From the NCBI RefSeq assembly GCF_040448675.1, contig NZ_CP159289.1, forward strand, positions 3,125,001 through 3,189,000: a DNA stretch of 64,000 bases, read 5' to 3'. Source of the DNA: Dyadobacter sp. 676. GTDB lineage: Bacteria; Bacteroidota; Bacteroidia; Cytophagales; Spirosomataceae. A program made the translations under genes and the position numbers. Positions 37,602 to 45,631 of this stretch are shown here, piece by piece (the stretch's first letter is position 1; each line of letters begins with the position of its first letter). Under the pieces are notes generated by a model. It made no database searches, was not told the DNA's origin, and worked only from the letters and a program-made list of their open reading frames with translations.

Positions 37602-38324
37602 ATGAAGATCAATTTCAAAGATATTATCATATTCGAAGACGAGGATTTTTTACTGGTGAACAAGCCGCCACACCTCGCTACGCTCGATGAGCGCACCGCC
37701 GACCGTGGAGGGAGCCTGCTGAGACTTGCCAAAGAATACAATCCCGATTTACAGGCTGCCCACCGCCTCGATAAGGAAACGTCCGGCGCGCTGGCATTCG
37801 CGAAAAATCCCGCTGCTTACCGCCATTTGGCCATGCAGTTCGAACATCGCGAGGTTACGAAGCGTTACCACGCGGTAGTGAATGGCATCCATGACCTGGA
37901 AGGTATTTCCGTTTACCTGCCGATTTTACCTCTCAAAAATGGGACCGCCGTCAAAATCGACAGGGCGGATGGCAAGGAAGCAGAAACGATCTTTAACACT
38001 CTGCAGGTATATCGTGGTTATACTTTAGTGGAATGTATCCCCATTACAGGGCGGATGCACCAGATCAGGGTACACTTGTCGTGCCTGAAAGCGCCGATCG
38101 TCAACGATCCGCAGTATGGTGGTGAGCCGATTTATCTTTCCAGCTTGAAGCGGAAGTTTAATTTGAAAAAGGATACTGAAGAACAGCCTCTTATTCAGCG
38201 GGTTGCGTTGCATGCCAAGTCGCTTTCGTTCGGGCTGATGAACGGAGATCCTATACGTGTGGAGGCACCGTATCCCAAGGACTTCGAAGTACTTGTAAAA
38301 CAGCTCAATAAGTTCGGATTGTAA
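37602..38324 (+). CDS. RluA family pseudouridine synthase
   Basis: A 240-residue enzyme that converts a uridine of structured RNA to pseudouridine. The fold opens IIIFEDEDFLLVNKPPHLATLDER; the catalytic block is LQAAHRLDKETSGALAFAKN with the nucleophilic Asp near residue 56; GRMHQIRVHLSCLKAPIVNDPQYGG is the conserved C-terminal substrate-binding motif. No S4 domain. It is a paralogue of the gene at 16007-16738; the RNA target is not readable. It has its own candidate promoter and a fold-back leader. The next gene begins about 70 bp after its stop. Confidence 0.93.
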   Translation: MKINFKDIIIFEDEDFLLVNKPPHLATLDERTADRGGSLLRLAKEYNPDLQAAHRLDKETSGALAFAKNPAAYRHLAMQFEHREVTKRYHAVVNGIHDLEGISVYLPILPLKNGTAVKIDRADGKEAETIFNTLQVYRGYTLVECIPITGRMHQIRVHLSCLKAPIVNDPQYGGEPIYLSSLKRKFNLKKDTEEQPLIQRVALHAKSLSFGLMNGDPIRVEAPYPKDFEVLVKQLNKFGL

Positions 38325-38397
38325 TAGCATGGTTTTTGTTGAATGTCAAAAGTTGTGTACGTTTATCCATCTTTTTTCATTCAAAACACCTGAAACT

Positions 38398-39132
38398 ATG
38401 CGGGCACACACATTACGAATTACCTCATTCTTGCCAATGCTTCTCCTGTTTGCATTGGCAAGCCTTACCGCCGCGGCGCAAACCGGCCGGAAAAACGACG
38501 TGATCATCAAGCGCGACAGTTCGCGCATCCAGGCGCTCATTACGCAAATGAGCTATGAGAAAATCAATTACCGCGACCTCGGCACGGCCGACAGCGCGGC
38601 TACCTACATTTACCTTGACCAGGTAGCGCGGGTGTTGCTAAAAAATGGCAAAACGATCAATGTCAAAGATTCTATCCCTCCGGGCCGCATTCCACCCGAC
38701 AGCGTAGGTCAATATGCTGATATGAACAATCTGCCTACCGATCCGTTCGAGAAAAGCGTGGTAATGGCTAACTCAGACCAGTTACGGGATAAATATGAAT
38801 ACCATCACAATCGCGCGATGGATGGCAAGCAAGGGGCCATCGTGTTTACTTCATTCGCTGTGGCAACATTGGTGTCCGGCATTATCGTCGCCAGCACCGG
38901 CGATAGTCCCGATAATAAAACAATCGGCACTTCGCTGGCGATTGCCGGGCCCGCGGTGGGCGTTGTTTTTGGATTGATCGGTTTCAAAAACTATAAACTC
39001 CATAGCAAGAAGGCGGAAAAGATCAAGAACGAACTGCAGCGCCGGAATCAGCCGCTAACGACATTCAGTATTATGCCGCGCGTCGATCCGTTCAATAAGT
39101 CGGCGCAGTTAGGGCTCCGGTTGTCGTTCTGA
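38398..39132 (+). CDS. Exported protein, first of a tandem paralogous pair
   Basis: A 244-residue protein with a signal peptide (LPMLLLFALASLTAAAQ). A short beta-rich domain follows (NDVIIKRDSSRIQALITQMS, VARVLLKNGKTINVKD), then a loop, one or two hydrophobic helices with glycines (GAIVFTSFAVATLVSGIIVAS, SLAIAGPAVGVVFGLIGF), and a C-terminal segment KAEKIKNELQRRNQPLTTFS ending in ..LRLSF. The terminal hydrophobic Phe recalls outer-membrane proteins, but a membrane hairpin is more likely. ATG 38398 gives a clean signal peptide; a longer frame from 38329 does not. It is clearly related to the next gene. Function is unknown. Confidence 0.75.
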   Translation: MRAHTLRITSFLPMLLLFALASLTAAAQTGRKNDVIIKRDSSRIQALITQMSYEKINYRDLGTADSAATYIYLDQVARVLLKNGKTINVKDSIPPGRIPPDSVGQYADMNNLPTDPFEKSVVMANSDQLRDKYEYHHNRAMDGKQGAIVFTSFAVATLVSGIIVASTGDSPDNKTIGTSLAIAGPAVGVVFGLIGFKNYKLHSKKAEKIKNELQRRNQPLTTFSIMPRVDPFNKSAQLGLRLSF

Positions 39133-39188
39133 TTGCGGTAATTTGATTACTTTCATAGGATTAATCAGTTACAACAAGTCCTTCCCAC

Positions 39189-39986
39189 ATGAAAGTAATT
39201 TTACCGAAGCTGAAAAACCAGCTGCTAGCCATGTTAATGCTACTGTTCATCGCGCAAGCGTACGCACAGACACCGCGCAAGGCGGATGTCGTCAACATGC
39301 GCGACGGGTCCAAACTGGAAGTTCACATCCAGGAAGTGGACGATCAGGTTGTGAAATACCGGAAAATCAATGACCCCGAAGGGCCACTTTTTTCTATTAA
39401 AAAGGCAGATATCGCTTCGATCCGCTATGGGAACGGTGAAGAGGAAACGTTTGAGGCTACGCTCGAAGTCCAGAACTACTATTCTCCTGGAAAACCGGCG
39501 TCTGCCGCTACGCCCCGGGAGTCAAAACCTGCCGGGAAAGTAGCGAATGGCCCCGTTAAGCCGTCGGTGCAATTTGCGGAGGACGTCAGAAATTCATCGC
39601 CCGACCATCTGCGAAGTATGTACAGGTATTATAAGATGCGTTCGAAAACCGGGATGGTTATGGGCATTGTCGGAACTTCGGTAGGTGTCATCGTAGCGGG
39701 AATAGGTACAGGCATTGTGGTAGGAGCGATGGACGATAATGGCAATTTTAAAAGTTATCAGGATGAGCTACGGGCCCGCAAAGGCGCTTATATGATGCTG
39801 GGCGGCTTTGCGGGAGCGGTTACATTCGGGACCGTGGGGTTCGTAAAGGCCGGCAAGAACGGCTCTAAAGCCAGCCGCATTCGGCGGGAGCTGATCCGCC
39901 GCGGCGAGCCCCTGACGATAAGCTTCAGGCCCTCGTTCAACCCGATGCAGCGGGCGGGAAGCCTGGCATTGGCATTGAATTTCTGA
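39189..39986 (+). CDS. Exported protein, second of a tandem paralogous pair
   Basis: A 265-residue protein with the same plan as the gene upstream: signal peptide (LLAMLMLLFIAQAYAQ), beta domain (ADVVNMRDGSKLEVHIQEVD, FSIKKADIASIRYGNGEEE), a Pro/Ala/Lys linker, two glycine-rich hydrophobic stretches (MGIVGTSVGVIVAGIGTGIVVG and MMLGGFAGAVTFGTVGFVKAG), and KASRIRRELIRRGEPLTISF ending LALALNF. The two probably arose by duplication. The RDGS..L...I pattern at the start is common in Bacteroidota exported proteins of unknown function. A strong bidirectional terminator follows. Confidence 0.75.
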   Translation: MKVILPKLKNQLLAMLMLLFIAQAYAQTPRKADVVNMRDGSKLEVHIQEVDDQVVKYRKINDPEGPLFSIKKADIASIRYGNGEEETFEATLEVQNYYSPGKPASAATPRESKPAGKVANGPVKPSVQFAEDVRNSSPDHLRSMYRYYKMRSKTGMVMGIVGTSVGVIVAGIGTGIVVGAMDDNGNFKSYQDELRARKGAYMMLGGFAGAVTFGTVGFVKAGKNGSKASRIRRELIRRGEPLTISFRPSFNPMQRAGSLALALNF

Positions 39987-39998
39987 TAGATAGGAAAT

Positions 39999-40037
39999 AA
40001 AAAAGCGGGCTCCAAATGAATCGGAGCCCGCTTTTTT
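39999..40037 (+). terminator. Bidirectional intrinsic terminator
   Basis: AAAAAAGCGGGCTCC (39999-40013) pairs perfectly with GGAGCCCGCTTTTTT (40023-40037) around a 9-base loop. It serves both the tandem paralogues on the plus strand and the convergent beta-barrel gene on the minus strand. Confidence 0.93.
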
Positions 40038-40051
40038 ATGACCTGAATTTC

Positions 40052-40582
40052 TTAGAATTTGAATGCGATACCTGCTTTCAATGGAGACGCGTTGTAACCA
40101 ACTTCCGCGAATACGCCCATGTTAGGCTTGAAATAATAACGTGCACCAGCAAATACACCGAAGAAAACGCCGCTTCCATAATCGTCATGGTAAACACCTG
40201 ACCAACCATCAGGATCGCTGAATGAAGAAACACGGTATCCTAAGGACGGACCTGCATAGAGATCAAGGTTATCCAATTTCAGGAAGTGCTTTCCGTAGTG
40301 GTAAGAGCCGCGGGCTGCAACAGTGAAGAAGTTATATCTCCATTTGTAACCAACCCAGCCATAGTTCCAGGTTGTGAAGTCAGCCTGGCCACCGACGCTG
40401 ATGAAGTCATGCACGCCGCCTTCGAATGAAGCACCCACACCGACGCCACCGCCGCCGTAAGTACCGCCAAGGTTGATACCTGCATTCAATAGTTTATCTC
40501 CTTTTTCAAATTGGGCGAACGCCTTTTCGGATACTGCGCTGAAAAGAGCAGCAACAACCAGCATGAATAGAGTCTTTTTCAT
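40052..40582 (-). CDS. Small outer-membrane beta-barrel protein candidate
   Basis: A 176-residue exported protein: signal peptide (LFMLVVAALFSAVSEKAFAQ), then a run of amphipathic glycine- and aromatic-rich strands (INLGGTYGGGGVGVGASFEGG, SVGGQADFTTWNYGWVGYKW, FAGARYYFKPNMGVFAEVGYN) ending AGIAFKF with a C-terminal Phe. This is the pattern of an eight-stranded OmpA/OmpX-like barrel. Substrate or partner is unknown. It shares the terminator with the convergent paralogue pair and has an AT-rich upstream region of 140 bp before msrA's end. Confidence 0.85.
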   Translation of the reverse strand: MKKTLFMLVVAALFSAVSEKAFAQFEKGDKLLNAGINLGGTYGGGGVGVGASFEGGVHDFISVGGQADFTTWNYGWVGYKWRYNFFTVAARGSYHYGKHFLKLDNLDLYAGPSLGYRVSSFSDPDGWSGVYHDDYGSGVFFGVFAGARYYFKPNMGVFAEVGYNASPLKAGIAFKF

Positions 40583-40723
40583 CGTAATAGATTAGTTATT
40601 GTTAAATAATAATGGCACAAATTAAAGCCTTTATTTCAATGCTTCAAAACTTGTGCCATTTATAGTTATTAACCGGAGAATCACGCTTTGTAAGTGGTTC
40701 CGGCATCTTTATTTAATCCTATC

Positions 40724-41413
40724 TCAGATGTGCTTGCGGAGCTTATCCTTAAACACCTTTTTGAATTTGTCCAGTTTTGGTGCAATCACGAAGGCGCAGT
40801 AGCCCTGCTCGGGATTGTTGGCAAAATAATTCTGGTGGTAGTCTTCGGCCGGATAAAACTTCTGGAATCGGGTGATTTCGGTTACAATCGGATTCGCGTA
40901 CGCGCCCGATTTGTCCAGTTCGGCCTTGGCCGTTTCCGCCAGTTGCTTCTGCTCTTCGTTGTGGTAAAAAATGACCGAACGGTATTGTGTACCCACGTCG
41001 TTTCCCTGGCGGTTCAGCGTGGTGGGATCGTGGCTGCGGAAAAACGCTTCCAGCAGATCGGCGTAGCTGATCACTTTGGGATCGTAAGTCACTTCCACGC
41101 ATTCGGCATGGCCGGTGGTGCCGGTGCATACGGCTTTATAATTAGGATTGGGGTCATGCCCGCCCGAATAACCGGAAACCACTTTTTTAACGCCTTCGAG
41201 TGATTCCATCACGGCCTCGGTACACCAGAAACACCCTGTGCCAAATGTTGCGATTTCAGTATTCGTGGTATCAACATTGCTTTCGTCGAGTGCGGTTGAG
41301 GCAGTTTCTTTGTCCATTTTGCTCTTGTGTTTTTTGTCTGACTGCGCGCACGACACCAGGGCCATGCAACACAAAAATATAAACGTGAAAATCGGGATGG
41401 TGGTTCTCATCAT
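40724..41413 (-). CDS. msrA: Peptide-methionine (S)-S-oxide reductase, lipoprotein form
   Basis: Repairs S-sulfoxides of methionine in oxidised proteins. The 229-residue protein has the active-site block ATFGTGCFWCTEAVMESLEG with the catalytic Cys of GCFWC (about residue 59), followed by GYSGGHDPNPNYKAVCTGTTGHAE and the terminal YHQNYFANNPEQGYCAFVI. Unlike cytoplasmic MsrA it begins with a lipoprotein signal (FLCCMALVSCAQ), so it should act in the periplasm. Two adjacent ATG codons could serve as start. No msrB is near. It is divergent from hemJ with a 143-bp gap. Confidence 0.95.
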   Translation of the reverse strand: MMRTTIPIFTFIFLCCMALVSCAQSDKKHKSKMDKETASTALDESNVDTTNTEIATFGTGCFWCTEAVMESLEGVKKVVSGYSGGHDPNPNYKAVCTGTTGHAECVEVTYDPKVISYADLLEAFFRSHDPTTLNRQGNDVGTQYRSVIFYHNEEQKQLAETAKAELDKSGAYANPIVTEITRFQKFYPAEDYHQNYFANNPEQGYCAFVIAPKLDKFKKVFKDKLRKHI

Positions 41414-41556
41414 TGCAATGGGGGTTATTGACTTTTCGGTAACGATTACGGGGCTAATAAAGTTTTATCATCGTAATCCTATAATATTTACGAAATTTGA
41501 GCGCCGAAAGATCGGGATAGCGTCAAATCCCGGCGGAACCAAATTTCCGGTAATTT

Positions 41557-42102
41557 ATGACCTATCTTCATTTCAAAGCGCTTCATATCATATTCGTGGT
41601 CAGCTGGTTTGCGGGGCTTTTTTATATGCCGAGGCTGTTTGTGTACCACACCGAGGCTAACGACAAGCCCAGTCCCGAGCGTGAAATCCTTTTTGCGCAA
41701 TTTACCAAAATGGAAAAGCTGCTCTGGAACGCGATCATGACGCCCGCCTGCTGGCTCGCATTGCTTTGCGGAACAGCGATGCTGTACCTGAGCCCCGCCT
41801 GGCTCGATCAGGGATGGATGAAGCTGAAACTCGTTTTCGTCGTCGGATTGCTCGCTTACCACTCATTTACCCGGAAGATCCTGCTCGAATTACGGGAAGG
41901 AAAATTCCGTTTTTCGTCGTTCCAACTGCGACTTTTCAACGAAATCGCGACGATATTCCTGTTCTCGATCGTCTTTTTAGTGGTATTGAAAAACACGGTC
42001 GACTGGCTGTGGGGCGTGCTCGGATTGTTGGCTTTCGCAATCGTGATCATGACCACCGTACGGATCGTGAAGAGAATGCGGGAGAAAAAAGCAGGAACGT
42101 AG
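41557..42102 (+). CDS. hemJ: HemJ-type protoporphyrinogen IX oxidase
   Basis: Membrane protein of the HemJ/CopD-like family that oxidises protoporphyrinogen IX to protoporphyrin in heme synthesis. The 181-residue product has five or so helices; the first holds KALHIIFVVSWFAGLFYMPRLFVYH with the conserved His near residue 10, and further on come LKLVFVVGLLAYH and the FNEIATIFLFSIVFLVVLKN helix. Length and motif order fit the family. It is divergent from msrA and convergent with the BlaI-type gene (stops 34 bp apart). Confidence 0.9.
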   Translation: MTYLHFKALHIIFVVSWFAGLFYMPRLFVYHTEANDKPSPEREILFAQFTKMEKLLWNAIMTPACWLALLCGTAMLYLSPAWLDQGWMKLKLVFVVGLLAYHSFTRKILLELREGKFRFSSFQLRLFNEIATIFLFSIVFLVVLKNTVDWLWGVLGLLAFAIVIMTTVRIVKRMREKKAGT

Positions 42103-42135
42103 GTTCACGACGCGGGCATATTCCGGTCATATGGT

Positions 42136-42504
42136 TCATGATTTGGGGTAGTAGGAATCGATCAATTGCCTTAAATCATTAATTTCTTCCGGTTTCATGG
42201 CATTTTCTTCCATCATAAACGAGACTACGTTACGGGGAGAGCCCTGGAAATAATGCTTCATGAGATCCGAGAATGACTGGCGGGCGTACTGTTCGCGGGA
42301 GATAGCCGGGAAATAGACATACGTTTTTCCGTACGCCTTGTGATCGATAAAACCCTTCTTTTCCAGAAGGCGCACGATGGACGAAACGGTCGTGTAAGGA
42401 GGTTTCGGTTCAGGGAGTTTTTCGATAATGTCATGCACCACACCTTCGCAGAGCTCCCACAGAATGCGCATGATATTTTCTTCTGAACGATTGAGTGGTT
42501 CCAT
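42136..42504 (-). CDS. BlaI/MecI/CopY family transcriptional repressor
   Basis: A 122-residue winged-helix repressor: EPLNRSEENIMRILWELCEG opens the domain, PPYTTVSSIVRLLEKKGFID is the recognition helix and wing, and GKTYVYFPAISREQYARQ carries the region cleaved by BlaR1-type proteases in relatives. The C-terminal helices (residues 75-122) should form the dimer. A perfect 19-bp palindrome lies inside its own promoter, 12 bp before the ATG, so it very probably represses itself. No BlaR1/M56 partner gene is adjacent, which is unusual for the family. Confidence 0.93.
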   Translation of the reverse strand: MEPLNRSEENIMRILWELCEGVVHDIIEKLPEPKPPYTTVSSIVRLLEKKGFIDHKAYGKTYVYFPAISREQYARQSFSDLMKHYFQGSPRNVVSFMMEENAMKPEEINDLRQLIDSYYPKS

Positions 42505-42508
42505 ACGC

Positions 42509-42538
42509 CAAAGGTATAACTAAAATTTAGTTATCAGA
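42509..42538 (-). promoter_or_regulatory. Promoter of the BlaI-type gene
   Basis: On the minus strand TCTG (42538-42535), then the palindromic operator, then TACCTTTG (42516-42509), which fits the TAnnTTTG -7 consensus. The start codon is at 42504, so transcription would start at or just before the ATG and the mRNA would be nearly leaderless. Confidence 0.65.
42516..42534. promoter_or_regulatory. Operator palindrome of the BlaI-type repressor
   Basis: ATAACTAAA (42516-42524), one central A, TTTAGTTAT (42526-42534): a perfect 9-bp inverted repeat lying between the -33 and -7 elements. BlaI/MecI proteins bind such short A/T-rich dyads in promoters. Confidence 0.75.
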
Positions 42539-42597
42539 CTTATTTTTCGTTTCAGGGAAAGTTCTTTAAGCCTGATGCATGCCCGGCATTTTCACCC

Positions 42598-43266
42598 TTA
42601 TTTCTCGAACACCAGTGCGTCGGCCTTTACGCCGAGTTCTTCGAGTGCTTTCAGAATCGATTCCATAAATGCGTCGGGGCCGCAGACGTAGAATGGCTGG
42701 TCGAAATTCGAAATGTGCTTTTGCAGGAAAACCTTGTCTATGCGGCCGTGATAGTAACCTTCGGCATTTTCCCCGGAAATAAGATTGAAGAAGCGGTCGC
42801 CGAGCATTTGCTGGAGTTCTTCTTTCAGGATAATGTCAGCAGTAGTGCGGTTGGAGAAGAAAAGCCGGTTGTTTCCGACCTGCCCTTTGGAATACAAATC
42901 CCTGAAAATCGCCAGAAAAGGCGTGATGCCCGCACCTCCGGCCAGAAATACCCCTTCTCCTTTGTATTCGATTGCGCCCCAGGCGTCGCTGATCTCGAAA
43001 CTGTCGCCCGGTTGTACCTTCGTCAGCGCATTGGTGACGCCGTCGTGATCGGTATACGACTTGATCGTAAACTCGAGCGTGTCGGCAGTGGGTAGCGAAG
43101 TGAATGTAAACGGCCGTTTTTCTGTCGCCCAACGGTCTTTCAGGATCGAGAAATCCGTTGCCTGGCCCGGTGTGTAGGTGAAACCCGCCGGTTTTTCAAC
43201 AGTGTAGGAATTTACATTATGCGTAACTGGCTTCTTCGCGAGCAGTTTGACGATGTGATCGGCCAT
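42598..43266 (-). CDS. FAD-dependent ferredoxin/flavodoxin reductase-like oxidoreductase
   Basis: A 222-residue FNR-fold enzyme: an FAD-binding barrel (FTYTPGQATDFSILKDRWATEKRPFTFTS, quoted in part, with the RPFT FAD motif), then a NAD(P)H domain with GEGVFLAGGAGITPFLAIFRDL and the terminal FYVCGPDAFMESILKAL followed by an aromatic-poor end. There is no iron-sulfur domain, so electrons must go to a separate acceptor such as ferredoxin, flavodoxin or a free flavin. The acceptor is not encoded nearby. The gene stands alone, with a 756-bp gap upstream. Confidence 0.88.
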   Translation of the reverse strand: MADHIVKLLAKKPVTHNVNSYTVEKPAGFTYTPGQATDFSILKDRWATEKRPFTFTSLPTADTLEFTIKSYTDHDGVTNALTKVQPGDSFEISDAWGAIEYKGEGVFLAGGAGITPFLAIFRDLYSKGQVGNNRLFFSNRTTADIILKEELQQMLGDRFFNLISGENAEGYYHGRIDKVFLQKHISNFDQPFYVCGPDAFMESILKALEELGVKADALVFEK

Positions 43267-43554
43267 GGCGGTTGGTTGGAAAGTTAAACTATATGCAAAA
43301 TACGCACTCGCAAGACGGCTGTCAAGGATGGGTTTTGTCGAATTACATTGTTTCGGCCGGGACTAAAATAAAGGGTATAGTTATCGGCGCAGGCGAACGT
43401 GTAGAGGGGGAATTGCGAGCACAAAGTTAACCCAAGGGCAACGAACCAAAAGGGTCCGGAGCGGCGGATTTGACATGAGATCGCGACAAGTTCAATAAAA
43501 ATCTCCGTACATCTCGGGTTATACCGTGCTTCCTTCTCAAAGGCTATGTATCCG

Positions 43555-43710
43555 CTATAAATGGACCAGAGGGTCGTCGATCCATTCGTCGGGGCTGGTT
43601 TGAGAAAGCAAATCCTGAACTAACTGGCCGTAACGTACCAGGCGTGACAAATCCGGGGATTCGTCGGTGATAGGTGTGTAGATAAAAACTACGGTTAAAA
43701 GGACGGACAA
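43555..43710 (-). CDS. Doubtful small hydrophobic-start peptide
   Basis: A 51-residue frame with TTG start: MSVLLTVVFIYTPITDESPD, then LSRLVRYGQLVQDLLSQTSP and a stop at 43555. The hydrophobic N-terminus could be a signal or anchor and the acidic end is protein-like. There is no promoter or homology that I recognise, and it could equally be a relic or chance. The lipoprotein-like frame just upstream is out of phase with it, so together they might be one frameshifted small gene. Confidence 0.3.
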   Translation of the reverse strand: MSVLLTVVFIYTPITDESPDLSRLVRYGQLVQDLLSQTSPDEWIDDPLVHL

Positions 43711-43987
43711 AATGCTCTGCCTAAGGTGTCCTTATGCCCGTAGGAGCATCCGGAGGGCTTTCGCCGCATCCGCACCATAGCAGAGCAATAACTCCGATAT
43801 TTTTCATAGAACCTACGGTTTAAAAGGAATACGAATATTCTGAGATTTCGAGAAGAATACAAGTACGGAATGAAACACTTCCCAAAAAGCTGAATCTGGC
43901 GTTTAAAACGTGAGGTAGGATTTTCAAGCGGTTTATTTTACCATACGTGTGTGACTTTTTTTGTCCCGCTATTTGTCCCGAAAAGCA

Positions 43988-44021
43988 AAAACGCCGTTCC
44001 TGATAACAGAAACAGCGTTTT
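43988..44021 (-). terminator. Intrinsic terminator of tRNA-Leu
   Basis: On the minus strand the arms AAAACGCTGTTTCTG and CAGGAACGGCGTTTT (plus 44007-44021 and 43988-44002) pair over 15 bp with two G-U pairs and a 4-base loop, directly after the tRNA 3' end. Confidence 0.85.
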
Positions 44022-44022
44022 G

Positions 44023-44106
44023 TGCCGAAGGCGGGACTCGAACCCGCATGGGGCAACCCCCACACGCCCCTGAAACGTGCGTGTCTACCAGTTTCACCAC
44101 TTCGGC
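44023..44106 (-). tRNA. tRNA-Leu (anticodon CAG)
   Basis: Minus-strand class II tRNA of 84 nt. The acceptor arms GCCGAAG and CTTCGGC pair perfectly with discriminator A. The D arm holds GTGAAACTGGTAGAC, the anticodon stem CACGT/GCGTG encloses loop TTCAGGG (anticodon CAG), a variable arm GGGGGTTGCCCC follows, and the T arm GCGGGTTCGAGTCCCGC is canonical. CCA is not encoded. It decodes CUG. A terminator follows directly. Confidence 0.95.
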
Positions 44107-44192
44107 TTGAAATTCGGTGCGCAAAGATAGTAATCTTGTTTCGGACTTTGCAAGCGTTTCAGGCAGGGAAGCGTGGAAAAAGTGTAAAAACT

Positions 44193-45593
44193 TTAAATTT
44201 TTACACCCTCGTACAGTGCCGGGATGTGGATTTTCCGGTATCCTGCCTTTTCCAGCTTCAATTTGAAGGCGACCTGCGTCTCGTATTCGCCATGAACCAG
44301 GAATACTTCCTTCACGCGCTCAGGCTTCTGACAGGATAAAAATTCCAGCATTTCGTTGTAATCGCCGTGCCCGGAGAATGAATCCATGGTCTCGACGCGA
44401 CATTTGACGTCGAAACGTTCGCCGAAAATGTTTACCTGCTTGTCGCCGCGTTTCAATGCGCCCGCGAGTGTGTTCGCGGAAGCGTAGCCTACGAGCAGGA
44501 TGGTAGAATTCGGGTCACCGATGTTGTTTTTGATATGGTGCTTGATGCGCCCGGCCTCGGCCATTCCGGAGGCGGAAATGATGATGCAGGGCTCATGGCG
44601 GTCGTTCAGGGCGATGGAGTCCTGTACGTCGGAAATGTAATTGAGATACGGAAATGCGAATGCGTCGCCGTCCCTTTCGATGTAATCGAGGATTTCAGGA
44701 TTGAAACATTCGTCGTGCTCCTTCATAATGGCCGTAGCGCGGATCGCGAGCGGGCTGTCGATGTATACAGGGATTTGCGGGAGCTTGCCCGAGCTCGAAA
44801 GCTGGTCGAGGGCATAAATAAGTTCCTGGGTGCGGTCGATTGCGAAGGCCGGGATAATGAGCTTGCCGCGGCGGCGAATGCATGTTTCCTGTACAATCCG
44901 CAGCAAATGCGCGTGCATATCGGTTTCTTTTTCATGCAGACGGTCGCCGTAGGTCGATTCGCAGATGATGTAATCGGCCTGCGGGAATTCCTCCGGCTTG
45001 CGGAGAATACGGTCGTCGGGCCGGCCGATGTCACCGGTAAAGGTTACCTGCTTGAACGTGCCGCTATCGGGAATGCTCAAATGCACGGCGGCGCTGCCCA
45101 GTAAGTGCGCGGCGTCGGTCAGGATTACCGATACTTCGTTGTTTTCGCCCAAAAAGAATGTTTGTCCATAACGTACCGTCTTGAAAAGCGTCAATGCATG
45201 TGCGGCGTCTTCCGCATTGTACAGTTCTTCGAGCAGCGGGCGGCCTTGTTTTTTGCGGCGCTTGTTGATGCGTTCAAGGTCTTTTTCCTGGATATGGGCG
45301 CTATCGAGCAACATAACCCGGCAAAGGTCGGCAGTGGCGGCCGTACAGTATATCGGCCCGTTGAAACCCTTGCGTACGAGACGGGGAAGCAGGCCCGAAT
45401 GGTCGATATGCGCGTGCGAGAGTATCACATAATCGATATCGGCCGGTTTGAAACCGAACTCCTGGTTGAATTCGTCGGTCTGGATGCCCTGGAAGAGTCC
45501 GCAGTCGAGTAATATTTTGGTTCCTTTTTCGGTGGTAATCAGGTGTTTGCTCCCGGTAACGGTGCGGGCGGCGCCAAAGAACTGGATATGCAT
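44193..45593 (-). CDS. Beta-CASP metallo-beta-lactamase-fold RNase
   Basis: A 466-residue hydrolase of the CPSF/TTHA0252-like beta-CASP group, which acts on RNA as an exo- or endonuclease. MBL motifs: LLDCGLFQG, the zinc-binding SHAHIDHSGLLPRL (about residue 60), DAAHLLGSAAVHL and TGDIGRPDDRIL. The beta-CASP insert has CESTYGDRLHEK, IPAFAIDRTQELIYAL, IIISASGMAEAGRIKHH and, at the end, SFSGHGDYNEMLEFL and FLVHGEYE. Zinc ligands all appear present. It should be cytoplasmic and act in RNA processing or decay. It sits alone between tRNA-Leu and hpt. Confidence 0.93.
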   Translation of the reverse strand: MHIQFFGAARTVTGSKHLITTEKGTKILLDCGLFQGIQTDEFNQEFGFKPADIDYVILSHAHIDHSGLLPRLVRKGFNGPIYCTAATADLCRVMLLDSAHIQEKDLERINKRRKKQGRPLLEELYNAEDAAHALTLFKTVRYGQTFFLGENNEVSVILTDAAHLLGSAAVHLSIPDSGTFKQVTFTGDIGRPDDRILRKPEEFPQADYIICESTYGDRLHEKETDMHAHLLRIVQETCIRRRGKLIIPAFAIDRTQELIYALDQLSSSGKLPQIPVYIDSPLAIRATAIMKEHDECFNPEILDYIERDGDAFAFPYLNYISDVQDSIALNDRHEPCIIISASGMAEAGRIKHHIKNNIGDPNSTILLVGYASANTLAGALKRGDKQVNIFGERFDVKCRVETMDSFSGHGDYNEMLEFLSCQKPERVKEVFLVHGEYETQVAFKLKLEKAGYRKIHIPALYEGVKI

Positions 45594-45631
45594 AAAGGTA
45601 TAGAATTTAGAACGTTGTCGAAAAAAGAGGG

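Larger units (their letters stand above)
43267..44022. other. 756-bp gap between the FNR-like gene and tRNA-Leu
   Basis: No recognised gene. Two short minus-strand frames may be residues of a small gene: ATGAAAAATATCGG near 43808 opens a 28-codon frame with a lipoprotein-like start (MKNIGVIALLWCGCG), and a 51-codon frame follows at 43710-43555. The tRNA-side end of the gap holds the tRNA terminator. I see no integrase, repeat or mobile element. Confidence 0.5.

Noticed and set aside
43267..44106. Integrated element at tRNA-Leu
   Set aside because: No integrase, no duplicated tRNA 3' end and no mobile genes were found in the gap.
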